Positions 43,308 to 52,607 of a stretch of 64,000 nucleotides of DNA are shown piece by piece (position 1 is the first letter of the stretch; each line of letters starts with the position of its first letter). The notes under the pieces are model-generated. The model did not search any database. It saw only the letters and a list, made by a program, of their open reading frames with translations, and had not been told where the DNA came from. A program made the translations under genes and the position numbers. Source of the stretch: Marisediminitalea alba (lineage in GTDB: Bacteria > Pseudomonadota > Gammaproteobacteria > Enterobacterales > Alteromonadaceae); the NCBI RefSeq assembly GCF_002993365.1, contig NZ_PVNP01000082.1, forward strand, positions 21,892-85,891, read 5' to 3'.

Positions 43308-43958
43308 TTATTCCATGTAGGCTGCGATACCTTCTTCAAGGTCACCGTAGTAATTAAGTTGGCCGTCTTCAATGATGATTGCTGAGGTGCAAAACTCACG
43401 TATTTGATCCATTTCGTGACTGACCATAATCAGTCCCGCTTCTTTGGCTTTAACTTCTAAAGCTTCCCTCGCTTTGCGGCGAAATTTAGGATCACCGACT
43501 GAGGTTGCTTCATCTATAAGGTAGATATCGAAATGAATATTCACGCAACAGGCAAATACCAGGCGGGCACGCATACCAGAAGAATAGGTTTTAACCGGTA
43601 AGTCAAACCGTTTACCAATTTCAGCAAAATCCTGCACGGCTTCTTCATAGACGGATAAGTCTTTCACATCATTAATACGGCCAATAAAACGTGTGTTTTC
43701 CCTTCCGGTCATTTGCGGATGTACCCCGGTTGCCAATGCTACCGGCCAGGACATGGATTTATTGGTATAAATCTGCCCCTTATCTGGATATTCACTCTTG
43801 GCCAGCATGCGAAATAAGGTCGACTTACCAGCGCCATTTTTTCCCAGAATGGCAACATTATTCTCAGTCGGGAAGTCGAAATTGAGGTTTCTGAATATGT
43901 ATTGGGGTCCCAAACGGCTTGGATAAGACTTAGTCAGGTTAATTAAACGGATAGTCAT
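43308..43958 (-). CDS. capsule polysaccharide ABC exporter, ATPase (KpsT/BexA-like)
   Basis: The 216-aa ATPase that powers export of a capsule-like polysaccharide. It has Walker A GKNGAGKSTLFRML, PVALATGVHPQMTGRENTRFIGRI, and then YSSGMRARLVFACCVNIHFDIYLIDEATSVGDPKFRRKA with signature SSGMRARL and Walker B YLIDEA, as in KpsT/BexA. MVSHEMDQIREFC holds the switch histidine. It overlaps the permease gene by 4 bp (ATGA). Confidence 0.9.
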   Translation of the reverse strand: MTIRLINLTKSYPSRLGPQYIFRNLNFDFPTENNVAILGKNGAGKSTLFRMLAKSEYPDKGQIYTNKSMSWPVALATGVHPQMTGRENTRFIGRINDVKDLSVYEEAVQDFAEIGKRFDLPVKTYSSGMRARLVFACCVNIHFDIYLIDEATSVGDPKFRRKAREALEVKAKEAGLIMVSHEMDQIREFCTSAIIIEDGQLNYYGDLEEGIAAYME

Positions 43959-44749
43959 CGTGATAACAAGCCTTTCCAGGTCAGGTGATACAACGAAACA
44001 GCAAAGAAAAACACAATCAAAGTAAATTGAAATGCGTATTGGAGGCTGACGCCGCGATCGCCATAAGACTCAAAACAAGCATAACGGCCAAGTTCAACAA
44101 AATGAACTAGTGGATTCCAGGTAAACCAATGCCAATATTCAACAGGGATATCCTGCAAGCTAAAAAATACGCAGGAGATAAAAAATAAAGGTCGGGTGAA
44201 TACGCCTACGATCTTTTTGACTTCGGGTAGATATGAAGAAGCGATGCCCAATATGCAACTCATACTTATTGTCATAATCCAGAGGAGATGAAACAACAAA
44301 AACAGCAGTAAGGGATCATGAACTGGGAAGGTTACCCCAAGTAGGTAAATAGTTAGCATAGCCAGCACAATAACTATAACTTTTATTGTATATTCAACAA
44401 ATGCTGACACCAACAGCGCTGATATTGGCTGAACCTGCCTGAAAGCATATAGTGGCTTATTCTTGCTAAATGCACTGGCGACTTTTGTAAAAGGTTGCAG
44501 AAACGATTGGATAGCAACCATACCAATCAACATAAATATGAATATAGGTATGCCGTGAGCATCTCCTTCACGGACTAGGCTTCTTACGTAAGATAAACCA
44601 AATATGAAAGCAAAGGGCTCGAGAAAACCCCAGGCTAAGCCTAGCCTGTCGCTAAACTGGGACCTAAGCTCTCGCAGGAAAAGTGCAAAACAAACACTTT
44701 TCCATACTTTGAGTTGAGAGCGAAATGAGACGCTTACAATATCTGACAT
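43955..44749 (-). CDS. capsule polysaccharide ABC exporter, permease (KpsM/BexB-like)
   Basis: The 264-aa membrane subunit of the exporter, of the ABC-2 type. The N-terminal amphipathic stretch ALFLRELRSQFSDRLGLAWGFLEPFAFIFGLSYVRSLVR is conserved in KpsM/BexB/CtrC, followed by six membrane helices, with RPLFFISCVFFSLQDIPVEYWHWFTWNPLVHFVELGRYACFESYGD near the end. It moves the lipid-linked polymer across the inner membrane with the KpsT-like ATPase. One-base stop/start overlap (TAATG) with the upstream polysaccharide export gene. Confidence 0.9.
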   Translation of the reverse strand: MSDIVSVSFRSQLKVWKSVCFALFLRELRSQFSDRLGLAWGFLEPFAFIFGLSYVRSLVREGDAHGIPIFIFMLIGMVAIQSFLQPFTKVASAFSKNKPLYAFRQVQPISALLVSAFVEYTIKVIVIVLAMLTIYLLGVTFPVHDPLLLFLLFHLLWIMTISMSCILGIASSYLPEVKKIVGVFTRPLFFISCVFFSLQDIPVEYWHWFTWNPLVHFVELGRYACFESYGDRGVSLQYAFQFTLIVFFFAVSLYHLTWKGLLSR

Positions 44750-46554
44750 TAGTTGAGTGCTACGTTGGCCGCCACAGCAATCTGGTAAATGATCTGAGTG
44801 ATATCTTTGACTGCCTGCAATGTTTTGGCATCAACCCTAGGTAAAACGATCACCTGATCGCCTGCTGCCACATCTGAGTTATCATCAACATCATAGAAAT
44901 CGACCATGCCGTTGGCCCGGATAACCAGAATTCGGGCATCATTAGCTCTCTCGCTAAAGCCTCCCGCCCAGGCAACGTAATCGGAAAGTTCTGCGTCCGG
45001 ATTAAAGACTACCGACTGAGGCATTAATACTTCACCACCAACGTGGACCAAATCCGTTTTGGTTGGAATGACAATGGTGTCATTCTCTTCCAGCAGAATG
45101 TCGGCCACGTTATCGTTTTCGGCAATAATGACTTTACCGAGGGGCTTTACCTGCCTGGCTCTGGCGATAAAGTCGGTTACCAGCTGTGCTTCCTGAACCC
45201 GAATCGAGCCTTCACCGGTAGAGCGTACCGGCGCGGTGTAAATGCTCCGCTCGAGACGATCCAACGCCTGATTGATAATCAACTGTTGTTGATCAGCGAC
45301 ACTTTCACGTAACAAATACACATTCTTAAAGTCTGCCAGGTTCGGATCGATCGCAATATTGCTAAGAACCTGATGCAATCTCGCACCTTTGGATACCATG
45401 ACCCTTGAGGCGCCGCGGAAACTGCCAGCTACATTAATCGGATAAATTTGTATTTCATAGTCGTTTTTGAATTCGACATGATCGCCAGGATGCAAACTGA
45501 ATTGTTTAAAATCAGTTAGTGGGGCATAGCGGGCAAATTGTGCGCCGTCACGAAGGCCGCTGACCGATACGTGGCTGATAAAGTCACCAGGTTTGGCGTA
45601 ATCGACCAGCGCCTCGCCGGTTAAGTCAGAGGGTTTCAACTCAAAGGTGAAGCTGTTTCTAGCGCCTTCGCTGACGGTGATAGTTGGGCCGATAGGGCGA
45701 ACCAGAATGACGTCTTTATCCTGAAACGAAATCGCTGGTAATTCGCCTTCGGTAACAAAGTTATATAAATCAATTGAGTGAATGACTTCGCCGGCGCGTA
45801 AAATATCGATACTACGGAAGCTGCCGCGCAGAAAATCAACGCCGCCGGCACGTTTGAGGAAATATAGCGGGCTATCGGTTGCCTGGCCGGCATATTGGCC
45901 TGGCCTTAATACTGGCCCCGAGACATAAACAGATACCGGCGTTGCCGTCAGTAAGTTGACATAAACATTTACATCATTGGTATAGACCTGTTTGATGCTT
46001 CTGGTAACTGTGGCATTGACCTGGCTGGACGGCACGTTAAGCAGATTAACCGGGCCAATATTGGGAATAAAAATATTGCCCTGACTATCGACGGTTGCAA
46101 CATCGGAATAATCGACAGCACCCCAAAGCCAAATTGAAATTTGGTCGCCGGGGGCAACCAGATAATTGGGGTTCACCGAGTTTGTGCGTTCTGACTCAAA
46201 GCCACCGACAAACAGGTTTGCAGCGAACGGCGGATTCTCCATGGCTTCCTGCAGAGGAAAAACCATATCCATAGTCGGCTCGCCTGGTAATACCAGACCA
46301 TTGCGGGGCTGTGTACTATACTGGCCGGAGCTTGGCCGGGTACCAGTCTGACTGTTGCCTTGCAAGGTAGGGGATGCAGACAACTGCACCGGGCTAACGC
46401 CTGCATTGCCGGTGTTGGCCGCTGCTGAATTATCGGCCCCTCGTTGACTTAGTTGCTGTTGAATTTGTTGAATTTGCTCAGCTGTTTGTGCCTGGACGCT
46501 ACTGAAAGCAGATAGCGATAAAGCCGTAAGCGTTAACCAGATAGAGATACGCAT
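44749..46554 (-). CDS. polysaccharide export protein, KpsD/BexD-like (Poly_export/SLBB)
   Basis: Periplasmic/outer-membrane export protein of the Wza/KpsD superfamily, 601 aa. A signal peptide (ISIWLTLTALSLSAFSSVQAQT) is followed by a Gln/Ser/Gly-rich linker, then the Poly_export domain with NPNYLVAPGDQISIWLWGAVDYSDVATVDSQGNIFIPNIGPV. Several SLBB-like beta-grasp repeats follow (VYVSGPVLRPGQYAG, IYPINVAGSFRGAS, LVHVGGEVLMPQSVVFNPDAELSDYVAWAGGF). It is KpsD-like in size rather than a 380-aa Wza. It forms the export conduit with the other three kps-like products. No lipobox is seen. Confidence 0.87.
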   Translation of the reverse strand: MRISIWLTLTALSLSAFSSVQAQTAEQIQQIQQQLSQRGADNSAAANTGNAGVSPVQLSASPTLQGNSQTGTRPSSGQYSTQPRNGLVLPGEPTMDMVFPLQEAMENPPFAANLFVGGFESERTNSVNPNYLVAPGDQISIWLWGAVDYSDVATVDSQGNIFIPNIGPVNLLNVPSSQVNATVTRSIKQVYTNDVNVYVNLLTATPVSVYVSGPVLRPGQYAGQATDSPLYFLKRAGGVDFLRGSFRSIDILRAGEVIHSIDLYNFVTEGELPAISFQDKDVILVRPIGPTITVSEGARNSFTFELKPSDLTGEALVDYAKPGDFISHVSVSGLRDGAQFARYAPLTDFKQFSLHPGDHVEFKNDYEIQIYPINVAGSFRGASRVMVSKGARLHQVLSNIAIDPNLADFKNVYLLRESVADQQQLIINQALDRLERSIYTAPVRSTGEGSIRVQEAQLVTDFIARARQVKPLGKVIIAENDNVADILLEENDTIVIPTKTDLVHVGGEVLMPQSVVFNPDAELSDYVAWAGGFSERANDARILVIRANGMVDFYDVDDNSDVAAGDQVIVLPRVDAKTLQAVKDITQIIYQIAVAANVALN

Positions 46555-46569
46555 AAGCGAATTAAACCT

Positions 46570-46947
46570 TTATAGGGTGTTACTAAAAACCAACGCCGGG
46601 TATAGCAGCCAGTGCGTTTGATTGTTACAGATAGGACGAACTTCCGTTGATCCTGAACGTCCCTGACGTTTTAGCCGATAACATTGATTACCCATGGCAG
46701 AGATATAACTATCAGAAACTGCGTAGCTATTTCCATCTATCACAATAGCCTCATTGGCATTGATGTTTAACTCTGGAATAGCTTTTGCTTCACTTTCCTG
46801 TAAACCGGTGCCAGTATCGCTAAGGTTATGCGTAAAGCTTGGATTAACCAGCGGCAGATTGGCCTTGACACTCTGAGGTTGTGACACACATCCCAGCATT
46901 GTCATAGTGCTGAAAAGTAGAGCGGATAAAATAACTTGTCTTCTCAT
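46570..46947 (-). CDS. hypothetical lipoprotein upstream of the capsule export genes
   Basis: A 125-aa protein with a lipoprotein-type signal: MRRQVILSALLFSTMTMLGC, lipobox MLGC. The mature part carries NQCYRLKRQGRSGSTEVRPICNN, with two cysteines that could pair, and ends HWLLYPALVFSNTL. I do not recognise a family. Its position 15 bp ahead of the kpsD-like gene suggests it is the first gene of the export operon and may act in the envelope with it. I chose ATG 46947, which starts a proper signal peptide; an upstream ATG at 47013 adds 22 unlikely residues. Confidence 0.7.
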   Translation of the reverse strand: MRRQVILSALLFSTMTMLGCVSQPQSVKANLPLVNPSFTHNLSDTGTGLQESEAKAIPELNINANEAIVIDGNSYAVSDSYISAMGNQCYRLKRQGRSGSTEVRPICNNQTHWLLYPALVFSNTL

Positions 46948-47226
46948 TGCCTGACAGTAATGCGTCCATTTAAAAAAGTGGTCGTAGCATAACATAACCG
47001 AGCAAAAAGGCATGCACTGATTAACAGCCTGGGTAAACGCTGAACAGAAATAACACCGACTGTGTAAAAAACGTGCGTTTAAATTTAAATTTAATTGGGG
47101 GGGTAGTCAGTTATACTAATGTTTACTATTATATCGGGTGATTATAGTGACCTCTCCACGAAGCCTCAGGTGGCTGGTGTAGCCATATATAGGTTCGGCG
47201 ATATTCTCAACGGAGTTTGTAAGTAA
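46948..47226. other. divergent regulatory region of the polysaccharide locus
   Basis: A stretch of about 280 bp (350 bp between the two annotated long genes) between the lipoprotein gene (minus) and wecA (plus). It has an AT-rich stretch near 47073-47095, a run of eight G beside it (47096-47104), and a small TGGCT/AGCCA hairpin at 47171-47185. It should hold both promoters, but I see no convincing -35/-10 pair and no clear ops/JUMPstart element. Confidence 0.4.
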
Positions 47227-47301
47227 ATGGATTTTCCTGTTTGTAGTGTGGGCGTGAGAACACAGGTGGGTAAGGATTCTGTGGAGAAAAGTAAGGCATG
47301 A
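47227..47301 (+). CDS. possible 24-aa upstream ORF coupled to wecA
   Basis: An ATG-started frame of 24 codons (MDFPVCSVGVRTQVGKDSVE...) ends with a TGA that overlaps the wecA ATG (ATGATGG). GGAG lies 11 nt before its ATG, too far to be strong. It may be a leader that couples translation to wecA or simply chance. Confidence 0.22.
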   Translation: MDFPVCSVGVRTQVGKDSVEKSKA

Positions 47302-48371
47302 TGGACTATCTGCAGTTTATTCCGTTATTTACAGCATTTTTTGTAGCATTGATTTTGCTGGTGGTGATGACACCCCTGGCCCATCAGTTTGGGCTTGTTG
47401 ATCAGCCGTCATACAGAAAACGTCACAATGGTATAGTGCCATTGACGGGCGGTGTAGCTATTTTTGTTGCAGTACTGGTAGCCAGCGTGCTAACTGACGT
47501 GTGGATGAAAAATAATCCGCTGTTTTTTACCGCGTCCGCCTTTATTGTTTTGCTCGGTATGCTTGATGATCGATTTGATCTGAGTGCTAAAGGTCGTTTG
47601 GTTTGTCAGTTTGGCGTCGCCTCGATTATGGCGTGGAGTGCGCAAAATTACATTACATCCCTTGGCGATATCTTCGGCTTTGGTTCAGTTTACCTTGGTT
47701 TGTCTGGCTATTTCTTCACCCTGGTTTGTGTTGTAGGGGTCATTAACGCCATCAACATGATTGATGGTATCGATGGTCTGGCAGGCGGTATGAGTCTTGT
47801 AGTACTGTTGAGTGTTGTCAGTTTGCTATTGCTGTCAGATAACGGCGCCGCCATTATGGAACCGTTGGTTATCATTGCTGCCATAGTGCCGTTTCTGGCA
47901 TTTAACCTTAGCCTCAAAGGTTTCAAGGGGAATAAGATATTTATGGGTGATGCCGGCAGTATGTTTGTCGGCCTTACCATAGTGTGGCTGCTGGTTGATC
48001 ATACCCAGGGGCCTGGTGCGTCACTACGCCCGATTACGGGTGTTTGGCTAATCGGTCTGCCGCTAATGGATATGGCAGCCATTATGTTCAGACGAGCCAG
48101 AAAAGGTCAGTCAGTGCTAAAACCGGATCGTAAGCACCTGCATAATATTTTCATGCGGGCAGGCTTTAGTTCTCGCCGTTCACTGGTCGCCATCCTTCTG
48201 ATGGGCGCGGGATATTGTCTTATTGGTATCCTCGGTGAGGTGTACCAGGTTCCGGCATACATCATGTTCTGGGGATTTATGGTGCTGTTAGTCATTTACA
48301 GTGCGGCAATTATGAATATCTGGAAAATCATACGGTTTTTCCGGGCGGTAAAGCGCCTTCTACCTGCATAA
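47298..48371 (+). CDS. wecA: undecaprenyl-phosphate GlcNAc-1-phosphate transferase (WecA-like)
   Basis: Transfers GlcNAc-1-P (or a related sugar phosphate) from UDP onto undecaprenyl phosphate, starting O-antigen, enterobacterial common antigen or other glycans. The 357-aa polytopic membrane protein shows the family's catalytic motifs: GMLDDRFDLS (D90, D91, D94), INAINMIDGIDGLAGG, KIFMGDAGSMFVG and, on a late cytoplasmic loop, KPDRKHLHNIF (HxxH type). About 11 membrane helices. The sugar specificity cannot be read; WecA-like enzymes differ in their donor. Start ATG 47298 or 47301. It leads the plus-strand glycan block. Confidence 0.88.
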   Translation: MMDYLQFIPLFTAFFVALILLVVMTPLAHQFGLVDQPSYRKRHNGIVPLTGGVAIFVAVLVASVLTDVWMKNNPLFFTASAFIVLLGMLDDRFDLSAKGRLVCQFGVASIMAWSAQNYITSLGDIFGFGSVYLGLSGYFFTLVCVVGVINAINMIDGIDGLAGGMSLVVLLSVVSLLLLSDNGAAIMEPLVIIAAIVPFLAFNLSLKGFKGNKIFMGDAGSMFVGLTIVWLLVDHTQGPGASLRPITGVWLIGLPLMDMAAIMFRRARKGQSVLKPDRKHLHNIFMRAGFSSRRSLVAILLMGAGYCLIGILGEVYQVPAYIMFWGFMVLLVIYSAAIMNIWKIIRFFRAVKRLLPA

Positions 48372-48445
48372 ATTGCATCACAGTGGTGCATATTTGTTGT
48401 AAAATCCGGTACACTTCGCGCTACTGTCGATAGTCGGATTATACC

Positions 48446-49333
48446 TTGACCCCCAACTTTTCAATTAAACATAGCAACTACCGGGTGCATGAAATCCCCG
48501 CCATTGTTGCTATGGCCGTTTACGAAAAGGATTGCGCGGATTGGGTGGATCAGGCAATTGGTAGCATTCGTCAGCAAAGCTATAGCGATTTTCTTTATGT
48601 CATTGTTATCGACGGGCATATTTCGCCGGAATTACTGGCTGTCATCATGCAGCATGCTGATAACGATGAGCGTCTGGTGATCATTGAAGGTAGCGCCAAC
48701 AGAGGATTGGCAACCTGTATGAACTTCGCTATCGACTGGTCCTTGTCGTTAAAGCCGCAGTACTTTTTTCGTATGGATGCTGATGACATCTCTGAATTTA
48801 ATCGATTAGAAAAGCAGATAACCTACCTGACCAAACATGCACACGTTGCCATTTTAGGTACCGGCCTGATTGAAATTAATGAGCAAAATAATCAGGTAGG
48901 GTCGCGGGTGATGCCACAGACCAATCGACAAATCACCCGTCTGTTACCGCGCCGTTGTACCATTAATCACCCTACAGTATGTATTCGCTACAAAGTGTTT
49001 ACCGACGGCTATCGTTATGACGATGCACTGCAAAACACCCAGGATTATTTCCTCTGGATTGAACTCGCCGCGGCCGGCTACATTTTTTGTAATTTAAAAG
49101 ATAAGTTGCTGCGTTTTCGGCGGGTAAATGATTTTTATAAACGCCGCGGGCTGATAAAATCATTAAATGAATTTCGGGCCCGCTTTCGGGCGATGCGCTG
49201 GCTTAAACGCCTGACACCTTATAACCTTGTTTATGCCTGCATGGTATTAGGTCTGCGCATGATGCCATCAGGGGTTGTCAAAATGGCTTACAAGCTCGAC
49301 AGGCATCTACTTGAAAAAATAATAAAGCATTGA
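48446..49333 (+). CDS. glycosyltransferase family 2
   Basis: A 295-aa GT-A fold enzyme. The N-terminal AIVAMAVYEKDCADWVDQAIGSIRQQSYSDFLYVIVIDG and ANRGLATCMNFAIDWSL, then the metal-binding FFRMDADD (DxD) and INHPTVCIRYKVFTDGYRYDDALQNTQDYFLWIELAAAGY, are typical of GT2 enzymes. It likely adds a sugar to the lipid-linked glycan begun by the WecA-like enzyme. Acceptor and donor are unknown. The start is TTG at 48446 (GGA seven nt upstream); an internal GTG at 48484 or ATG near MAVYEK is a weaker alternative. It overlaps the next glycosyltransferase by 4 bp. Confidence 0.85.
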   Translation: MTPNFSIKHSNYRVHEIPAIVAMAVYEKDCADWVDQAIGSIRQQSYSDFLYVIVIDGHISPELLAVIMQHADNDERLVIIEGSANRGLATCMNFAIDWSLSLKPQYFFRMDADDISEFNRLEKQITYLTKHAHVAILGTGLIEINEQNNQVGSRVMPQTNRQITRLLPRRCTINHPTVCIRYKVFTDGYRYDDALQNTQDYFLWIELAAAGYIFCNLKDKLLRFRRVNDFYKRRGLIKSLNEFRARFRAMRWLKRLTPYNLVYACMVLGLRMMPSGVVKMAYKLDRHLLEKIIKH

Positions 49334-50196
49334 AATTCTCGGCTATTATCATTCTCTTTTATCCTGAGCGTCCTATTCTGCTCAACAACATCAGGTTGCT
49401 GGAGAACAACGGCTGGCAGGTCGTTGTGGTGGATAATTCCCCGCAAAGCCATAAGAGCTGGTTATCATCTTCCGTTGAGTTCAGGCATTGTCCTGAAAAT
49501 GCTGGCATTGCCCACGCGCAGAATATCGGGTTGCTATTAGCCAGACAACAGGGGCGTGATTATGCCATGTTGCTTGATCAGGACAGTCACCTTACCGAAC
49601 ATCTACTTCAAACGGCAAAGCAGCGGGTTATTGAGGCACAGTCTCGTTATCCTGACCTTGCCGCTTATGGCCCGACAATCGTCAGTGAGTTTGATGGGCA
49701 AGTTGTGCGGGCAAAGGTGCAGCGCGCTGTACCCGATGAACATGGTTTTCTGCATAGCAGGCAAATTATCGCATCGGGGAAGATTATTCCGCTGGCAGTG
49801 CTCTCTGATGTTGGTTTGATGGAAGATGCATTATTCATAGATGGCGTGGATCATGAATGGTGTTGGCGGGCCAGCCGTAAGGGTTTTCGGATTATTAGCG
49901 ATACACAAGTCTTATTACGCCATAAACAAGGTGAGTCCCGTAAGCGCGTGTTGGGGATGACGTTTAAAGTAGGGAGCCCTGTCAGGCTTTACTATCAATA
50001 CCGCAATATCCTCATTCTACTTCGTCGCTCATATGTGCCCCTCTACTGGAAAGTCAGAAATTGTGTAGCCCTGCCAGTCAGGTGGGTAATTAATGGTTGG
50101 TGTCTGGAGCAAAGCAAGGAACGCCGGCGCTACATGCGGCAGGGCCTTACAGATGGCTTGCGAAAGCGTGCGGGCCGTTACAGGGCTGACCAATAA
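49330..50196 (+). CDS. glycosyltransferase family 2 (rhamnosyltransferase-like)
   Basis: A 288-aa GT2 enzyme. The N-terminus FSAIIILFYPERPILLNNIRLLENNGWQVVVVDNSP, then NAGIAHAQNIGLLLARQQGRDYAMLLDQDSH, FIDGVDHEWCWRASRKGFRIISDTQVLLRHKQGES resemble rhamnosyltransferases of O-antigen loci (RfbF/WbbL type). Donor sugar is not certain, and no dTDP-rhamnose genes lie in this window. It starts with TTG, overlapping the preceding gene's TGA by 4 bp. Confidence 0.82.
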   Translation: MKFSAIIILFYPERPILLNNIRLLENNGWQVVVVDNSPQSHKSWLSSSVEFRHCPENAGIAHAQNIGLLLARQQGRDYAMLLDQDSHLTEHLLQTAKQRVIEAQSRYPDLAAYGPTIVSEFDGQVVRAKVQRAVPDEHGFLHSRQIIASGKIIPLAVLSDVGLMEDALFIDGVDHEWCWRASRKGFRIISDTQVLLRHKQGESRKRVLGMTFKVGSPVRLYYQYRNILILLRRSYVPLYWKVRNCVALPVRWVINGWCLEQSKERRRYMRQGLTDGLRKRAGRYRADQ

Positions 50197-50302
50197 GTTT
50201 TCTGTTGAGCCTGTAACGTCATGATGCTTTAATGATTGAGTTGTATTATTAGATATGCCTGATTAACCCAGGCACTGCTAAGTTTTAGAAGGAAGGGAAC
50301 AA

Positions 50303-51649
50303 GTGAAGGTAACAGTCTTTGGAATTGGCTATGTAGGCCTCGTGCAGGCAGCAGTGTTAGCTGAAGTGGGCCACGACGTAGTTTGTGTGGATGTGGATCA
50401 GGTCAAGGTTGATAACCTGAAAAAAGGCCTTATCCCCATTTATGAGCCGGGCTTAACGCCGCTGGTCACCAGCAACTATGAAGGTGGCCGGGTAGACTTT
50501 ACTACCGATGCCAAGATGGGTATCGAACATGGAGAGCTGATTTTTATCGCAGTGGGTACACCGCCGGATGAAGATGGTTCAGCCGATCTGAAGTACGTGT
50601 TGGCAGTAGCGGAAACAGTAGCGACTTATATGCAAAACCATAAGATCATCATCAACAAATCTACTGTCCCGGTTGGCACTGCCGACAGAGTGAGTGCAAA
50701 GGTTAGCGAGACGCTGGAATCTTTAGGGAAAGCGGTAACTTTCGATGTGGTATCTAACCCTGAGTTTTTAAAAGAAGGCGCAGCGGTCAACGATTGTATG
50801 CGGCCAGACCGAATTATCATCGGCACTCAAAGTGAGACAGCCGAAAAGAAGCTGCGCGAACTCTATGCACCGTTTAACCGTAACCATGACAAAGTCATCG
50901 TGATGGACATTCGCTCAGCAGAGCTGACCAAATATGCTGCCAACTGTATGCTGGCCACTAAAATCAGCTTTATGAATGAGATGGCCAACCTGGCAGAGCG
51001 TTTTGGCGCCGATATTGAGAACGTACGTCGTGGTATCGGTTCTGATCCCAGAATAGGTTATCAGTTCATCTACCCGGGCTGTGGTTATGGTGGCTCATGT
51101 TTCCCCAAAGATGTGCAGGCGCTCATTCGTAGTGCAAATCAGGTGGGCTACCAGGCGAAAGTCCTGGAATCAGTGGAAGCGGTTAACTACACCCAAAAAG
51201 AAAAACTGTTCGAATACATCTCTGGCCATTTCGATGGTGACCTGAAAGGCAAGACTATTGCATTATGGGGCCTGTCGTTCAAGCCAAATACCGATGATAT
51301 GCGTGAAGCTTCCAGCCGAGTGCTGATGGAGCTGTTATGGGAACAAGGCGCTACGGTTCAGGCCTACGATCCTGAAGCAATGGAAGAAACCCAGCGTATC
51401 TATGGCAGCCGCCCGGACCTTAAATTAACTGGCACGAAAGAAGCTGCTCTTGATAGTGCGGATTTCCTGGTGATTTGTACTGAGTGGCAGTCATTCCGGG
51501 CACCGGATTTTGATCTGATTAAAGAAAAACTGAGCATTCCGTTAATTTTCGATGGCCGGAATTTATATGATCCGAAAATCATGTCGGAATACGGATTGCA
51601 TTACTACGCCATTGGTCGAGGACTATCAATAAAAGGACATAAACTATGA
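50303..51649 (+). CDS. ugd: UDP-glucose 6-dehydrogenase
   Basis: Oxidises UDP-glucose twice to UDP-glucuronate, the acidic sugar donor of many capsules. The 448-aa protein has the N-terminal NAD domain ([27 protein letters not shown]), [40 protein letters not shown], the catalytic [18 protein letters not shown] cysteine, and [19 protein letters not shown]. Start GTG at 50303 with AGGAAGGGA upstream. It overlaps galU by ATGA, so the two enzymes making UDP-glucose and UDP-glucuronate are coupled. Confidence 0.96.
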   Translation: MKVTVFGIGYVGLVQAAVLAEVGHDVVCVDVDQVKVDNLKKGLIPIYEPGLTPLVTSNYEGGRVDFTTDAKMGIEHGELIFIAVGTPPDEDGSADLKYVLAVAETVATYMQNHKIIINKSTVPVGTADRVSAKVSETLESLGKAVTFDVVSNPEFLKEGAAVNDCMRPDRIIIGTQSETAEKKLRELYAPFNRNHDKVIVMDIRSAELTKYAANCMLATKISFMNEMANLAERFGADIENVRRGIGSDPRIGYQFIYPGCGYGGSCFPKDVQALIRSANQVGYQAKVLESVEAVNYTQKEKLFEYISGHFDGDLKGKTIALWGLSFKPNTDDMREASSRVLMELLWEQGATVQAYDPEAMEETQRIYGSRPDLKLTGTKEAALDSADFLVICTEWQSFRAPDFDLIKEKLSIPLIFDGRNLYDPKIMSEYGLHYYAIGRGLSIKGHKL

Positions 51650-52539
51650 GTCAGGTAAAAAAAGCGGTTATTCCTGTTGCCGGCCTAGGTACGCGTATGC
51701 TGCCAGCAACCAAGGCGATTCCAAAGGAAATGCTGCCGGTTGTCGATAAACCATTAATCCAATACGTGGTTAACGAGTGTGTGCAGGCGGGGTTAAAAGA
51801 AATTATTCTGGTTACTCACGCGAGTAAGAACAGCATCGAAAACCACTTTGATACCTCTTTCGAACTTGAAACCACGCTGGAACAGCGGGTTAAGCGTCAG
51901 TTACTCGAAGAAGTACAGGCTATTTGCCCGAAAGACGTAACGATTATGCACGTTCGTCAGGGCGCTGCTAAAGGTTTGGGTCACGCAATCATGTGTGCGC
52001 ATCCTATGGTGGGTGATGCACCATTCGCGGTAGTTTTGCCGGATGTGATCATTGACGATTACGCCAGTAACCTGAAAAAAGATAATCTGGCAGACATGGT
52101 CGCGCGCTTCAATACCAGCCGGGTGAGCCAGGTTATGGTAGAGCAGGTACCACAAGAGAACATTTCTAAGTTTGGTATTGTTGACTTAGAAGGCGCGAGC
52201 ATTAAGCCTGGTGAATCTGCCAAGATCCATGACATGGTTGAAAAGCCGCCACTGGAAGAAGCGCCATCTGATCTGGCCGTTGTAGGTCGTTACGTGTTGT
52301 CACATGAAATCTGGCCATTGCTTGAATACACACCGCCGGGAGCTGGTGGTGAAATCCAGTTAACAGATGCCATCACTTCACTGATGAAAGTTGAGCAGGT
52401 TGATGCTTACTACATGAAAGGTAAGAGTCATGACTGCGGTAGTAAACTGGGCTACATGAAAGCCAATGTTGAATATGCGCTGCGCCATCCGAGCCTGGGC
52501 GAAGACTTCAAAGAGTACCTGGCCTCGCTGAACGGCTAG
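51646..52539 (+). CDS. galU: UTP-glucose-1-phosphate uridylyltransferase
   Basis: Makes UDP-glucose from UTP and glucose-1-phosphate, substrate of GalE and Ugd. The 297-aa protein begins [43 protein letters not shown] (signature GxGTRxLPxTK), then [59 protein letters not shown] and [10 protein letters not shown]. It follows ugd with a 4-bp overlap and is followed by a strong bidirectional terminator. Confidence 0.97.
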   Translation: MSQVKKAVIPVAGLGTRMLPATKAIPKEMLPVVDKPLIQYVVNECVQAGLKEIILVTHASKNSIENHFDTSFELETTLEQRVKRQLLEEVQAICPKDVTIMHVRQGAAKGLGHAIMCAHPMVGDAPFAVVLPDVIIDDYASNLKKDNLADMVARFNTSRVSQVMVEQVPQENISKFGIVDLEGASIKPGESAKIHDMVEKPPLEEAPSDLAVVGRYVLSHEIWPLLEYTPPGAGGEIQLTDAITSLMKVEQVDAYYMKGKSHDCGSKLGYMKANVEYALRHPSLGEDFKEYLASLNG

Positions 52540-52555
52540 TGATATTCACTAAATT

Positions 52556-52586
52556 AAAAAGGCCACTTCATTGAAGTGGCCTTTTT
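52556..52586. terminator. strong bidirectional terminator between galU and suhB
   Basis: A perfect 14-bp stem (A5 GGCCACTTC / GAAGTGGCC T5, arms 52556-52569 and 52573-52586) with an ATT loop separates convergent galU and suhB. T-runs flank both ends, so it should stop transcription in either direction. Confidence 0.92.
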
Positions 52587-52607
52587 CTTATTTAGGTATG
52601 TATTGGC

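Noticed and set aside
47096..47110. Possible ops/JUMPstart element near the G-run before wecA
   Set aside because: The G8 followed by TAGTCAG resembles GGCGGTAGC only partly, and the rest of the JUMPstart consensus is absent.
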